The notes: generated from the letters alone by a model not told the origin. 64,000 nucleotides of DNA from CAVSEK01 sp963726975 (GCA_963726975.1 CAVSEK010000004.1:310001-374000); one strand, 5' to 3'; positions 36,043 through 45,905 are shown, counted from the first letter of the stretch. A program made the numbers and translations.

Positions 36043-38001
36043 GCGCCGGGGCCTTCCGCTACGGCCAGTGGCACGGCGGTCGCGACCCGCTCGAGCCGCC
36101 GTACGACGTGGCGAGCGCGCTCGACGAGATCGGCGACCGGGTGCTGGCCGGCGAGAGCCCGCGGCAGGCGCTGCGCGACCTGCTGCGCCGCGGGACCGAC
36201 GGCCTGCGCGGCCTGGACGACCTGCGCCGCCAGGTGGCCAAGCGGCAGAAGCAGGCCCGCCGCCAGGGCCGGCTCGACGGCACGCTCGAGCAGGTCAAGG
36301 AGCTGCTCGAGCAGGCGGTCGAGCTGGAGAAGGGCGCGCTGTTCCCCGACCCCTCGGACGCCGCCCGGCTGGCCGAGATGGAGCTCGACACGCTGCCGCG
36401 CGACACCGCGCGCGCCGTGCAGGCGCTGCAGGACTACGCCTGGCGCAGCGACGAGGCCCGCGCGGCGTACGAGCAGATCGACGACCTGCTGCGCCGCGAG
36501 GTGCTCGACAGCCAGTTCGCCGGGATGAAGCAGGCGCTGGAGTCCGCTGCCACTGACCGGGGCCGTGAGGCTCTGCAGGCCGTCAAGGACATGCTCGCCG
36601 ACCTCAACGCGATGCTCGAGGCCGACGCCCGCGGCGAGGACACCGCCGAGCGCTTCGAGCAGTTCATGGAGCAGCACGGCGAGTTCTTCCCGTCGCAGCC
36701 GCAGTCGCTCGCCGAGCTCGTCGACGACCTCGCCCGCCGGGCCGCCGCCCAGCAGCGGCTCATGGACTCGCTCACCCCGCAGCAGCGCCAGGAGCTCGGC
36801 GAGCTCATGCAGGGGGCGATGGACGCCGACCTCGCCTCGCAGATGGCGCAGCTCGGCGACAGCCTGCGCAACGCCCGGCCCGACCTGCCCTGGGGCGGCC
36901 GCGAGCCGATGCGCGGCGACCGGCCGATGGGCATGGGCGAGGCGACCGGGGTGCTCGAGGAGCTCGCCGACCTCGACGACCTCGAGTCGGCGCTGGGGCA
37001 GGACTACCCCGGCGCCTCGCTCGACGACATCGACGAGCAGGCCGTGCAGCGGGCGCTCGGCCGCGGCGCCGTCGACGACGTCGAGGCGCTGCGCCGCATC
37101 GAGCGCGAGCTGCAGGCCCAGGGCTACCTCGTGCGCGACGAGTCGGGCCGCCTGGAGCTCTCGCCCCGGGCCGTGCGCCGGCTCGGCGCGACCGCGCTGC
37201 GCCGGGTCTTCGCCGACCTGCGGGCCGCCGGGCGCGGCGGGCACGACGTGCGCGACGCCGGCGCGGCGGGCGACCGCACCGGGTCCTCGCGCGGCTGGGA
37301 GTTCGGCGACGAGCAGCCGCTCGACGTCGTGCGCACGGTCGGCAACGCGGTCCGCCGGGGCGGTCCGGGCGCCGTACGGCTCGCGGTCGAGGACTTCGAG
37401 GTCGTCGAGACCGAGCGCCGCACGACGGCCGCCGTGGCGCTGCTCGTCGACCTGTCCTTCTCGATGGAGCTGCGCGGCACCTGGGGCACGGCCAAGCAGA
37501 CGGCGCTGGCGCTGCACTCGCTGGTGACGACGCAGTTCCCGCAGGACGCCATCGAGGTGATCGGCTTCAGCGACATGGCGCAGGTGCTGCGGCCCGAGCA
37601 GCTCGCCGGGCTCGACGCGCAGCGCGTGCAGGGCACCAACCTGCAGCACGCGCTCATGCTCGCCGGGCGGTTCCTCGGCAAGCACCCCGACAGCGAGCCG
37701 GTCGTGCTGGTCGTCACCGACGGCGAGCCGACGGCCCACCTCACCCGCGGCGGGCTGGGCGGAGTTCAGCTGGCCGCCGCTGCCGGAGACCCTCGAGCTG
37801 ACGATGGCCGAGGTCGAGCGGATCACCCGGCGCGGCGCCACGATCAACGTCTTCATGCTCGACGACGAGCCGCGGCTCGTGCGCTTCGTGGAGTCGATCG
37901 CCGAGCGCAACGGCGGCCGGGTCTTCTCCCCCGACCCCTCGCGCCTCGGGGAGTACGTCGTGTCGGACTACCTGCAGGCCCGCCGCGGCGCTCGCCGCTA
38001 G
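36039..38001 (+). CDS. VWA-domain protein partnered with the AAA+ ATPase, one frameshift
   Basis: About 653 residues. The N-terminal two thirds is helical and highly charged. The C-terminal VWA domain has the MIDAS motif in ALLVDLSFSMELRG (D-x-S-x-S) and the later VVTDGEPTAHL. One extra base near 37757 interrupts the domain just after TDGEPTAHLTRGG; the frame resumes AEFSWPPLPETLELTMAEVERI. The metal-dependent VWA surface likely engages the MoxR-like ATPase or a substrate. GTG 36039 overlaps the upstream stop. A function in protein maturation or metal insertion cannot be decided. Confidence 0.82.
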
Positions 38002-38004
38002 CGT
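37999..38004 (+). promoter_or_regulatory. Leaderless -10 element of the DUF2269 gene
   Basis: TAGCGT overlaps the stop codon of the VWA gene and lies seven bases before the GTG at 38012. This gives DUF2269 its own start of transcription within ten bases of the preceding gene. Confidence 0.45.
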
Positions 38005-38011
38005 CGTCGGG

Positions 38012-38467
38012 GTGAAGTACACCGGCGCGTACGCCGTCGTCCTCGTCCTGCACCTGCTCACCGTCGCGTTCGTCGTCGGTCCCGCGGCCGCCGCCGGCTC
38101 GCTGTCGGGTCGGCACGCCCGCTCCGGCGACGTCGGGGCGCTGCGCGACGCGCTGCGCACCACCCGGCTGTACTCGCTCGCGACGCTGGTCACGGTGCTG
38201 CTCGGCACCGGGCTCGTCGGCCTCGGCGCCGTCGGCGACCAGTGGGACTACGGCCAGGCATGGATCAGCGCGTCCTACGTGCTGTGGCTGCTCGGCGTCG
38301 GCCTCATGCTCGGGCTGGTCGTGCCGGCGCAGCGGCAGGCCGTGGCCGCGCTCGAGGAGGGCGGCAGCGCGGCCGGGCTCGCGGGACGGATCGCCGGCGG
38401 TGCGGGCGTGGCCTCGCTCGCCTGGGCCGCCGTGATCGTGCTGATGGTGGTCAAGCCGGGCGCGTAG
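38012..38467 (+). CDS. DUF2269-like integral membrane protein
   Basis: 151 residues with four hydrophobic helices: VVLVLHLLTVAFVVGPAAA, YSLATLVTVLLGTGLVGL, VLWLLGVGLMLGLVV and ASLAWAAVIVLMVV. Helix 1 begins with the HLL/HxxG pattern of DUF2269 proteins. Their function is not established. GTG 38012 looks leaderless. It is convergent with the YceI gene, 15 bases apart. Confidence 0.7.
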   Translation: MKYTGAYAVVLVLHLLTVAFVVGPAAAAGSLSGRHARSGDVGALRDALRTTRLYSLATLVTVLLGTGLVGLGAVGDQWDYGQAWISASYVLWLLGVGLMLGLVVPAQRQAVAALEEGGSAAGLAGRIAGGAGVASLAWAAVIVLMVVKPGA

Positions 38468-38482
38468 GCCACGCTGCGGGCG

Positions 38483-39004
38483 TCACGCGGCGGGTCCGCG
38501 CAGGACCGCGTGGACGTCGACGAGCACCGCGTGGCCGACGAGCAGGCGCGGCACGGTGATGCCGAGGGCCCGGCGGTCGAGGGCAGCGGTCGCGCGGACC
38601 TCGGCGCGCCCGTCCCTCAGGTCCACGACGTCGACGGTGAGGTCGACCGGGCAGCTCCGGCCCTTCATCGCGAGCTCGCCGGACAGGTGCCACCGACCGT
38701 CGTCCCCGATCTCCGCCGGGCCCGCCGTGACCGTCAGGGACGGGTCGCGGGAGGCGTCGAAGAAGCGCGGGCCGCGCAGGTCGCCGTCGCGCTTGCGGTT
38801 CCCCGTCTCGACGCTGCTGAGGTCGAGCTCGGCGGCGAGGTGCAGGGGCACGCCCTGGGGCGACACCTCGACCCGTCCGGTGAGGACCGCCAGGCTGCCG
38901 ACGACGGTCTTGCGCACGACGTCCCGGGCGCGGAACTGCGCGACCGTCTCCGCGGGCTCGACCGTCCAGGTGCCGGTGGGCAGCGCCGGCAGCAGCGTGG
39001 TCAT
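38483..39004 (-). CDS. YceI-family lipid-binding-like protein
   Basis: 173 residues, YceI fold: GTWTVEPAETVAQFRARD at the N-terminus, an SVETGNRKRDGDLRGPRFFD core (the YceI D/F signature) and LSGELAMKGRSCPVDLTVDV. There is no signal peptide, so it is probably cytoplasmic. YceI proteins bind polyisoprenoids or amide lipids in a lipocalin-like barrel. ATG 39004 overlaps the upstream stop (ATGA). The pair is divergent from the LAL regulator. Confidence 0.88.
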   Translation of the reverse strand: MTTLLPALPTGTWTVEPAETVAQFRARDVVRKTVVGSLAVLTGRVEVSPQGVPLHLAAELDLSSVETGNRKRDGDLRGPRFFDASRDPSLTVTAGPAEIGDDGRWHLSGELAMKGRSCPVDLTVDVVDLRDGRAEVRATAALDRRALGITVPRLLVGHAVLVDVHAVLRGPAA

Positions 39005-39522
39005 GCCGGGACCTCCGTGCCCGCGCGGCGCAGGACCGCGGCCACGTCGTCGCCGGTGACCCGGCAGCTCGTGAAGCGCTGCGGCCCGCCGAGCAGGGCG
39101 GGGTCCTCGCCGGGGAGCAGCGGCGTGCTGAGGATGGCGCGCGAGGCGGCACCGAGCGTCTCCGGCGAGTCGGCGAAGCCGACGGTGACCATGGCCCCGT
39201 CGGCGGCCCGCAGGACGAGGGCTCCGAGGACCCCCTCGACCTGCAGCGCGGCGGGACCGACCCGCTCGCGCGACGCGCGCTGGTCCGCGGCGACCTGAGC
39301 GGCGTCGCGGGGACCGGTGAACTCCGCGACGGCGGCGCTCGTCCCGCCGCCCGCCCCGTGCGCGTCGATGTGCTCGACCTCGTAGGGGGCGTCGGCCGAG
39401 CCGGTCAGGGCCAGCAGCCAGCCGGAGCCGTCGGCCGCCTCGAGCCGGCAGGTCGCGGTCGCACCGGCGGGCGCGTCGGCGACACCGCCTCCGGTGGGGA
39501 AGGGGATCAGGTGGGCGTGCAC
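39001..39522 (-). CDS. Conserved hypothetical protein coupled to YceI
   Basis: 173 residues with no family I recognise. The start VHAHLIPFPTGGGVADAPAG is chosen at GTG 39522 because GGAGG lies five bases upstream; a longer frame to 39600 exists. The central part is alanine/glycine-rich, and the C-terminal part (VTVGFADSPETLGAASRAIL) may form a ferredoxin-like alpha-beta unit. The stop overlaps the YceI start, so the two are co-translated. The LuxR-type gene is divergent and is its likely regulator. Confidence 0.6.
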   Translation of the reverse strand: MHAHLIPFPTGGGVADAPAGATATCRLEAADGSGWLLALTGSADAPYEVEHIDAHGAGGGTSAAVAEFTGPRDAAQVAADQRASRERVGPAALQVEGVLGALVLRAADGAMVTVGFADSPETLGAASRAILSTPLLPGEDPALLGGPQRFTSCRVTGDDVAAVLRRAGTEVPA

Positions 39523-39653
39523 GGGGACCTCCAGGGCAGGAGCGGTGGGGACGGCGCGAACACTGCTGCGGGGAGGGCTCCGCGTCCTGCGTGCCAGCAC
39601 TGAGGTCGGTACTGGTCCTTGCCCGCCCGGGGACGGACCGCTGTACTTCCGAC

Positions 39654-42485
39654 GTGGTCCCCCCCGCGGCCGCGGCCCTGCCGCTGGTCGGCCGTTCGGC
39701 AGAGCGGCAGCTGCTGGTCGCCGCGCTGGACCGGGCCGTCGGCGGGACCGGCACCGTCGCCCTGGTCAGCGGGCCTCCCGGGATCGGCAAGACGCGGCTG
39801 CTCGAGCAGGTCGCCGCCGACGCCGACGACCGGGGTGTCCCGGTCGTCTGGGGGCGCTGTCCGCAGGAGCAGGCGGTCCCCCCGCTGTGGCCGTGGCGGC
39901 GGGCGCTGCACGCCGCCGGCGTCCCGGTGGCGGCCCTGGACCCCGGCTCCGCCAGAGCGGTGACGCCCGAGGACACCGCGACGGTGCGCCTGCTCGTGTC
40001 CAGCGAGGTCACCGACGCGCTGCTGCGCGCGGCCGAGCCGTACGGCCTCGTGGTCGTCCTGGAGGACCTGCACTGGGCCGACAGCGCCTCGCTCGGCGTG
40101 CTGGCCCACCTGGCCGCGGACGTCCGGCGGTCACGGCTGCTCGTCGTGGGCAGCAGCCGGGACGCGGAGGGCGGCGCCCTGCCGGCAGCGCTCGCCGACC
40201 TGGTCCCGCTGCCCGGGGTGGAGCTGCTCGCGCTGCAGCCGCTCACGGTCGCGGGCGTCGCGGCGTACCTCTCGGCGACCGAGGGCCGCGCCGTGGACCC
40301 CGCGGCCGTCGCGCTGGTGCACGCGCGGTCCGGCGGGAACCCCCTCTACGTCAGGACCCTGGCCCGCGTCCTCGGGCCCGACCTCGGGCGGCCGGCCCTG
40401 CCGGACGACGAGGTCCGCAGGCGGCTCGCCGGCAGCACCGAGGTGCGCTCCCTGGTGGCCGCGACGCTCCGGCCGCTCGACCGCGCGGTGCAGGACCTGC
40501 TGCGCGTCGCGAGCGTCCTGGGCGAGGAGGTCCAGCCCGCCCTCCTGGCCGACGTCGCCGCGCAGCCCCCGCAGGACGTCGAGGCCCTGCTCGACGCAGC
40601 GGGGGCGGCCGGGCTGGTGGTGACCGAGGACGGCGTCCGCGGCCGCCGCCGCTTCGCGCACGCGCTCGTCCGGGACGGGGTGCTCGCCGAGCTGCCCGCG
40701 GCGACGCGCCGGCACTGGCACGTGCGCGCAGCCACCGTGCTCGAGGCGGCGGCGACCGCTCGTCCGGACCTGGCGGGTGAGGTCGCGTTCCACTGGCTGC
40801 GCGGCGCTGCGACGCCGGAGCAGCTGCAGCGCGCCGTGCGGTGGGCGCGTACGGCCGCGGAGCGCTCCTCGGCGTACGTCCCCGAGGAGGCGGCCCGTCT
40901 GCTGTCGGCCGCCCTGGGCGCGGCGGCCGGCGCAGGCAGCAGCGACACCGAGCGCGCGGTCCTGCTGGTGGAGCTGGCGAGCGCCGAGTACCGCGCCGGC
41001 GCGGTGCAGGCCAGCCTGCAGCACTGCCGCCAGGGCGCCGACACCGCCGAGGCCAGCGGCGCGCCGGACGTCCTCGCCGCCGCCGCGCTCGTCGTGCGCG
41101 GGATCGGGCACACCGAGACGGCGGCCGTGCTGGCCGAGCTGTGCGACCAGGCCCTGCGCAGCGGACCGCACCCGCCGGCCACCGTCGCGCGCCTGCTCGC
41201 TCAGCAGGCGCTGGCGCACGTGGAGCTGGGCCTGGTCGAGCGGGCCCGGACCGGCGCCGCGCACGCGCTCACGGCGGCCGAGGAGTGCGGCGACCCCGGC
41301 GCGCTGCTCCTCGCGGTGCACGCCCGCGTCGACACCCTGGACAGCCTGAGCCCTCCGGAGGAGCGCCGGGAGCTGGCGGACCGCGCGCTCTCGGTGCCGC
41401 CGAGCGCCCAGCAGCCGCTGACCCGGCTGTGGGCGCTGCTCTGGCGGCTGGACGCCGCCTACCAGGCCGCGGACCCGGTCGCCGTGACCGAGACGATCGC
41501 CCGCCTGGAGGGGCTGCAGGCCGACCTGCCGCTGCCGCTGGCCCGCTGGCACCTGCTGCGCGTCCGCGCGGCGCACGCCGCCGTCAGCGGGGACCTGCCC
41601 GGTGCCCGGGCCGCCAACGACGAGGCGGCGCGGATGCCGCTGCAGGACCCGGCGTCGCGCGGCATGCCGTTCGCCTTCCGCGCCACGATGGCCCTGCTCA
41701 CGGGCGACCCGGGCGAGCTCAGCGAGCACTGGTGGACCGGCCTGGAGCACGCCCCCGACATCCCGGTGCTGGCGGCGAGCAAGGCCGCCGTCCTGGTCCT
41801 GCTGGGCCGGACCGACGAGGCCCGCCTGCTCTACGCGGGCGTCCTCCCGCTCGCGCCGACGCTGCCCCGCGACGGCCGCTGGTACGGCACGCTGGACGCG
41901 CTCGTCGAGTGCGCCGAGGCCTTCGCCGACCGCGAGGGGGCCCGCGTGCTGCACGGGCTCGCCCTGCCCGCCGCGCGGTGGTCCGGCGGAGCCGCGTCCG
42001 GGAACATGTGGCCGGCGGGCAGCGGCTGGCGCCGCCTGGGCCGGCTCGCCGCGGTCCTCGGCGAGCGGCGGGACGCCGCGGCCGCGTACGAGGCGGCGCT
42101 GCAGGCCGACCTCAGGCTCGGCGCACGCCCCTTCGTGGTGCTCGACGAGCTGGGGCTGGCCGAGGCGCTCGAGGACGGCGATGCCGCGCGAGCCCGCTCG
42201 CTCGCCACGAGTGCCGCGGCGCAGGCCCGGGCCATCGGCCTGCCGGGCCCGCTGCGCCGGGCCGACCGGCTGCTCGGCCGGCTCGCGACCGCGCGCCCCG
42301 ACCCGCTCACCGCCCGGGAGCGCGAGGTCGCCGGACTGGTCGCCCGGTCCCTGTCGAACCGCGAGGTCGCCGCCCGCCTCGTGCTCTCCGAGCGCACGGT
42401 CGAGACGCACGTGCGCAACGTCCTGTCCAAGCTCGGGCTGACGAGGCGGACCGAGATCGTGCGCTGGGTCCTCGCCTCGGAGTGA
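39654..42485 (+). CDS. LAL-type (AAA-LuxR) transcriptional regulator
   Basis: About 943 residues. An N-terminal ATPase contains Walker A (VSGPPGIGKTRLLEQV) and Walker B (VVVLEDLHWADSASL). A long central TPR-like helical region follows. The C-terminal LuxR HTH is DPLTAREREVAGLVARSLSNREVAARL, continuing SERTVETHVRNVLSKLGL. Large LuxR regulators of this architecture activate metabolic and secondary-metabolite genes in actinobacteria. GTG 39654 (VVPPAAAALPLVGRS) fits the family N-terminus; an upstream in-frame GTG at 39591 would add 21 unlike residues. It is divergent from the hypothetical/YceI pair, its probable target. Confidence 0.88.
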   Translation: MVPPAAAALPLVGRSAERQLLVAALDRAVGGTGTVALVSGPPGIGKTRLLEQVAADADDRGVPVVWGRCPQEQAVPPLWPWRRALHAAGVPVAALDPGSARAVTPEDTATVRLLVSSEVTDALLRAAEPYGLVVVLEDLHWADSASLGVLAHLAADVRRSRLLVVGSSRDAEGGALPAALADLVPLPGVELLALQPLTVAGVAAYLSATEGRAVDPAAVALVHARSGGNPLYVRTLARVLGPDLGRPALPDDEVRRRLAGSTEVRSLVAATLRPLDRAVQDLLRVASVLGEEVQPALLADVAAQPPQDVEALLDAAGAAGLVVTEDGVRGRRRFAHALVRDGVLAELPAATRRHWHVRAATVLEAAATARPDLAGEVAFHWLRGAATPEQLQRAVRWARTAAERSSAYVPEEAARLLSAALGAAAGAGSSDTERAVLLVELASAEYRAGAVQASLQHCRQGADTAEASGAPDVLAAAALVVRGIGHTETAAVLAELCDQALRSGPHPPATVARLLAQQALAHVELGLVERARTGAAHALTAAEECGDPGALLLAVHARVDTLDSLSPPEERRELADRALSVPPSAQQPLTRLWALLWRLDAAYQAADPVAVTETIARLEGLQADLPLPLARWHLLRVRAAHAAVSGDLPGARAANDEAARMPLQDPASRGMPFAFRATMALLTGDPGELSEHWWTGLEHAPDIPVLAASKAAVLVLLGRTDEARLLYAGVLPLAPTLPRDGRWYGTLDALVECAEAFADREGARVLHGLALPAARWSGGAASGNMWPAGSGWRRLGRLAAVLGERRDAAAAYEAALQADLRLGARPFVVLDELGLAEALEDGDAARARSLATSAAAQARAIGLPGPLRRADRLLGRLATARPDPLTAREREVAGLVARSLSNREVAARLVLSERTVETHVRNVLSKLGLTRRTEIVRWVLASE

Positions 42486-42514
42486 CGCCCGGACCGGCAC
42501 CCGCGTGCGTCGGG

Positions 42515-42850
42515 TCAGCGGCACCAGCGCGTGTCGACGACCCCCGGTCCGGCGCAGGGCACGCACCGGGTCGCGGTGAGGACAGCCTCCAGCCGCTCGC
42601 GGGGGATGGCGCCGCCGCAGTCCTCGCACGACTCCGCGAGGCCTGCGTCGAGGCGCTCGAGCGCTCGAGCGGCCCGGGCCTCGACCTCACCCGCGTGACG
42701 GGCCGCCCCGCTGGCCGCGCAGCCGCTGCTCACGGCGAGCGGGAGGTCGGCGCTGGCGAGCCGCGTCCTCAGCGCGCTGCGGCGGGAGCGCAGCCAGCCG
42801 GCGTCGGCCTCGGTCAGCGCCGCGCGGGGTGGGACCTCGGCCGCCGGCAC
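42515..42850 (-). CDS. DksA/TraR-type C4 zinc-finger protein
   Basis: 111 residues. An N-terminal coiled-coil-forming helix pair (LRSRRSALRTRLASADL; GEVEARAARALERLDAGL) is followed by the zinc finger CEDCGGAIPRERLEAVLTATRCVPC. DksA/TraR-like proteins bind the secondary channel of RNA polymerase. The short length and missing DxxDxA coiled-coil tip suggest a TraR-like or divergent role. It is convergent with the LAL regulator gene, 29 bases between stops. Confidence 0.85.
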   Translation of the reverse strand: MPAAEVPPRAALTEADAGWLRSRRSALRTRLASADLPLAVSSGCAASGAARHAGEVEARAARALERLDAGLAESCEDCGGAIPRERLEAVLTATRCVPCAGPGVVDTRWCR

Positions 42851-43003
42851 GTCTCGAGGCTAGTTCCCGCGGGCGAGGCCGGCCGAGCGCACCGTGCAGC
42901 GCGGTCGGAGCAGCGCGCAGGCGGGCACCGGTCTTCGACGCAGTCATCGCGCCCGAGCCCGGTGGGCGGCCCGCTCCCGCGTGCCCGTGGGTGCCTCCTC
43001 GTG

Positions 43004-43439
43004 CTACGCCAAGGGGGACGTGAGCTCCAGGTGCACGCCGTCCGGGTCGCAGAACGACAGGATCGCGATGCCGAACGGCGCCAGCTCGATCACGTCGCCG
43101 TGCGGGATCCCCCGCTGCCTGCAGGGCAGTCTTCGCCGTCTCGAGCTCCGCCCGACTCGCGACAGCGAAGCTGACGTGGTCCAGCCCCACCCGGGTGGAG
43201 ACGAAGGTGTCGGACGCGTCGGCGACGGGGCGCAGTCCGAACAGGATGCCGTTGGTGGCGTAGACGACCCCGCCGTACAGCTGGGCGGGGTCGTCGCGGA
43301 CGGCGGGGTCGGACGGGTCCCCGGGCGACTCGGCGGCGACCTCGAAGCCGAGGACCTCCTCGTAGAACGCGCGCGACCGGCCGAGATCGGTGACGGTCAG
43401 ACGCAGATGGTGCAGGGCGGTCGTGCTGATGAGACCCAT
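43004..43439 (-). CDS. VOC/glyoxalase-type metalloprotein, one frameshift
   Basis: About 144 residues after correction. The N-terminal module starts STTALHHLRLTVTDLGRSRAFYEEVLGFEV (the VOC helix-strand with metal-ligand His), followed by VGLDHVSFAV. One extra G in a five-G run near 43115 breaks the frame; correcting it gives GIPHGDVIELAPFGIAIL and DPDGVHLELTSP, the second module with its Glu/His ligands. The ATG at 43439 matches the family. The substrate (glyoxalase, dioxygenase or resistance type) is unknown. Confidence 0.8.
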
Positions 43440-43699
43440 GATGCTCCCTCGACCTGCCGAGCCGTTGTGGCGGCGGGACGGCAACGTACGGCCTGAGTGC
43501 TCCCGGGCGCAGCCCTACCGGCTGCCGCTCGTGCGACGCGAGGGCTGTCCCCGTGAGGACGACCTCCTCTCATGAGCATGAGCGGACGAGGCGGGCGCCT
43601 CGCGGCCTGCTGCCGCTGCAGCCCGCCGCAGGAGCCCCGGACCCCGGCCTCCTCGGCACGCCGGACCACGTGACCGGGCGGCACGACGACCACGAGGGA

Positions 43700-44683
43700 C
43701 TACTGCTCGTCGCGGTGCCGCACGCCGAGGGCGTCGGCGGCCTGCTGCAGCACCGCCTGCACCGCGAGCGTGTCGGCCAGCGGCATGACGTCGCTCTCGG
43801 TGCGCCCGGTCTGCAGGCACTGCGTCACCTCGATGAGCTCGTGCGCGTAGCCGCCGCCGAGCTGCGGGCGCGTGATGGTCTCCGGCTCGTGGCCGGGCCG
43901 GTGCAGCACGACCGTCCGCGGGTGGTGGAACCGCGGCAGCACCTCGACCCAGCCCTGCGTGCCGACGACGCGCGCCGCGCCGGGCGTCGCGGAGCGCAGC
44001 GAGGTCGTCAGCGAGGCGGTCCGCCCGTCGGCCCAGCCGAGCAGCAGCGCCGCCTCGCCGTCGACGCCGGTCGGCAGCAGCGAGCCGCTCGCGGCGACGG
44101 TCTCGGGCGCGCCGAGCACCATCTGGGCGAAGGACACGACGTAGACGCCGAGGTCGAGCAGCGCGCCCCCGCCCAGCTCCAGGGCGAAGAGCCGGTCACC
44201 CGGGTCGTACTCCCGCTGCACCCCCAGGTCGGCCTGCACCGACCGCACCTCGCCGACCGCGCCGTCCGCCAGCAGCTCGCGCAGCGCGACGACCGCCGGC
44301 TGGAAGCGCGTCCACATCGCCTCCATGACGAAGACGCCGCGCTCGCGGGCGAGGTCCACCACGCCCTGCGCCCCGGCGAGCGTCGCGGTGAAGGACTTCT
44401 CCACCAGCAGCGCCTTCCCGCGCTCGATCGCGGCGCGGGCCGTCGCGGCGTGCTGCGCGTGCGGCGTGGCGAGGTAGAGGACGTCGACGTCGGGATCGTC
44501 GAGCAGGTCGCCGTACGAGCCGTGCGCCCGCTCCAGCCCGTGCCGCCGGGCGAAGTCCTCGGCGCGGGCAGCCGATCGCGAGCCGACGGCGACGCACCGC
44601 GCGCCCTCGACGTGCGCGAAGTCCTGCACCACCTCCTCGGCGATCCGGCCCGGCCCGACGACGCCCCAGCGGATCTCGCTCAC
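43700..44683 (-). CDS. Gfo/Idh/MocA-family oxidoreductase
   Basis: 327 residues. Rossmann start RWGVVGPGRIAEEVVQDFA, family motif LLVEKSFTATLAGAQGVV (EK-S instead of the usual EKP) and MEAMWTRFQPAVVALRELL. This EAMWTRF pattern is that of the dimeric dihydrodiol dehydrogenase/xylose dehydrogenase branch. It oxidises sugars or diols with NAD(P). GTG 44683. It lies just upstream, on the same strand, of a 260-base stretch (43440-43699) in which I see no further gene. The preceding gene on that strand is the caspase-like protein. Confidence 0.87.
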   Translation of the reverse strand: MSEIRWGVVGPGRIAEEVVQDFAHVEGARCVAVGSRSAARAEDFARRHGLERAHGSYGDLLDDPDVDVLYLATPHAQHAATARAAIERGKALLVEKSFTATLAGAQGVVDLARERGVFVMEAMWTRFQPAVVALRELLADGAVGEVRSVQADLGVQREYDPGDRLFALELGGGALLDLGVYVVSFAQMVLGAPETVAASGSLLPTGVDGEAALLLGWADGRTASLTTSLRSATPGAARVVGTQGWVEVLPRFHHPRTVVLHRPGHEPETITRPQLGGGYAHELIEVTQCLQTGRTESDVMPLADTLAVQAVLQQAADALGVRHRDEQ

Positions 44684-44705
44684 CGGCCCACCGTAGGAGC
44701 GGCCG

Positions 44706-44722
44706 GCCCGCGCTACGCGGGC
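44706..44722 (-). terminator. Hairpin over the caspase-like gene stop
   Basis: GCCCGCG-CTA-CGCGGGC is a perfect 7-bp stem whose three-base loop is the reverse complement of the TAG stop codon of the caspase-like gene (44713-44715). It may end transcription of the two caspase-like genes or slow release at the stop. No U-run follows. Confidence 0.5.
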
Positions 44723-45831
44723 GGGGCGGACAGCGTCCAGTCGCGGGAGCCGCCGCCGCTGACCTGCGGGGTCTGCGGGCCGTACGGCCGCTGGGCCAGC
44801 GTGATGGTGCGGGCGTGGTCGCTGGCGAAGGCCAGCGCCTCCCCCACGGTCACCCGGCCGTCGAGGTCGGTGTCGGCGATCCGGTGCCCGATGCCCAGGT
44901 CGAACAGCAGGCCGGTCCAGACCGAGCGGCCCCAGGCGGGGTACTCGTAGGACTTCTGCGCGCCGGTCGAGCTCGCGGACACCAGCACCCGGTCGCCGGC
45001 CAGCCCGGCGAGGACCGCGCCCGCGCCGCAGCCGGCGACGTCGGCCCACATGCGACCCGTCCCGGCGCGCAGCGCACGGACGGCCGCCGAGCCGGGCACG
45101 AGGTCGCCGTCGGCCGGCCACAGCGACGCGTTCTCCAGGTGGCCGCTGTAGTGGAAGAACGTGAACGTGCCGGGCCGGCTGCGGGCCGCGAGCCACGCCA
45201 GCCCGTCCCGCACCGCCGCGCCGGTGGCGGCGCGGTCGGTCACGACCCGGACGTGGTCGGGCAGCCAGCCGGCGGCGAGCAGCTGCGACCGGACCAGCGC
45301 GGCGTCGTTCGCCCCGCCGATGGTGTCGGCCGTACGGGCGTAGTCGGTGACGCCGACGACGAAGGCCCACCGGTCGGCCGGTGCGGCCGTCCCGCCCGCG
45401 GCCGGCGACGGCGCGGGGAGGGCCGGCGGGGCGGCCGGGCGGGCGAGGACCGGTCGGGACGCCGGCCGCCGGGCGGGCGGCACGGCTCCGGCGCCGGGTG
45501 CTGCGGCGAGCACCGGCCGGGTGCGGGCGGTCGCCGCGACGGCAGGAGCAGGCGCCACCGCGGCCGCAGGGGTGGCCGCGGCCACCGGGACGTCCGGCAC
45601 GGCCGACCAGCGCGGGGCGCGGGCCAGCGGGAGGTCGGGCGTGGCGGCCGCGCCGACCGTCGCGACGGCCAGCGGGAGCACGGGCACGGCGGCAGCAGCC
45701 CGCACCGGGCGGGCCTCGTGTCCGCCCTGCACGGCGGACACGCCCACGCCGAGGACGCCGGTGGCGCCGAGCGCGACGGCGAGGACGGCAGACTGCGCCC
45801 GGGTCAGGGGCGGGGTGCGCAGCACGGTCAT
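44713..45831 (-). CDS. Membrane-anchored caspase-like (metacaspase-type) protein with EF-hand loop, copy 1
   Basis: 372 residues from ATG 45831 (GTG 45870 possible). One N-terminal helix (SAVLAVALGATGVLGVGVSA), then a long Ala/Pro-rich linker, then a caspase-fold domain: WAFVVGVTDYARTADTIGGA, the catalytic His in FTFFHYSGHLE (His at about 231) and the Cys in MWADVAGCGAGAVLAGL (Cys at about 268). After it comes DTDLDGRVTVGE, a canonical 12-residue EF-hand calcium loop. This suggests an extracytoplasmic, possibly calcium-dependent Arg/Lys-type protease. The Cys region lacks the usual DxCxSG, so activity is unproven. It is about 55% similar by eye to copy 2 just upstream. Confidence 0.82.
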   Translation of the reverse strand: MTVLRTPPLTRAQSAVLAVALGATGVLGVGVSAVQGGHEARPVRAAAAVPVLPLAVATVGAAATPDLPLARAPRWSAVPDVPVAAATPAAAVAPAPAVAATARTRPVLAAAPGAGAVPPARRPASRPVLARPAAPPALPAPSPAAGGTAAPADRWAFVVGVTDYARTADTIGGANDAALVRSQLLAAGWLPDHVRVVTDRAATGAAVRDGLAWLAARSRPGTFTFFHYSGHLENASLWPADGDLVPGSAAVRALRAGTGRMWADVAGCGAGAVLAGLAGDRVLVSASSTGAQKSYEYPAWGRSVWTGLLFDLGIGHRIADTDLDGRVTVGEALAFASDHARTITLAQRPYGPQTPQVSGGGSRDWTLSAPPA

Positions 45832-45905
45832 GACCAGCACGTCGACCCCCGGTCGGGCGACCTGCTTCACCCGTTCGGTGCTGCTCCCGCCGGGTCGGGC
45901 GGGCG

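Noticed and set aside
43515..43820. 101-codon minus-strand frame in the gap after the VOC gene
   Set aside because: Arg/Ala-rich without homology signals, and overlaps the true oxidoreductase gene in another frame.
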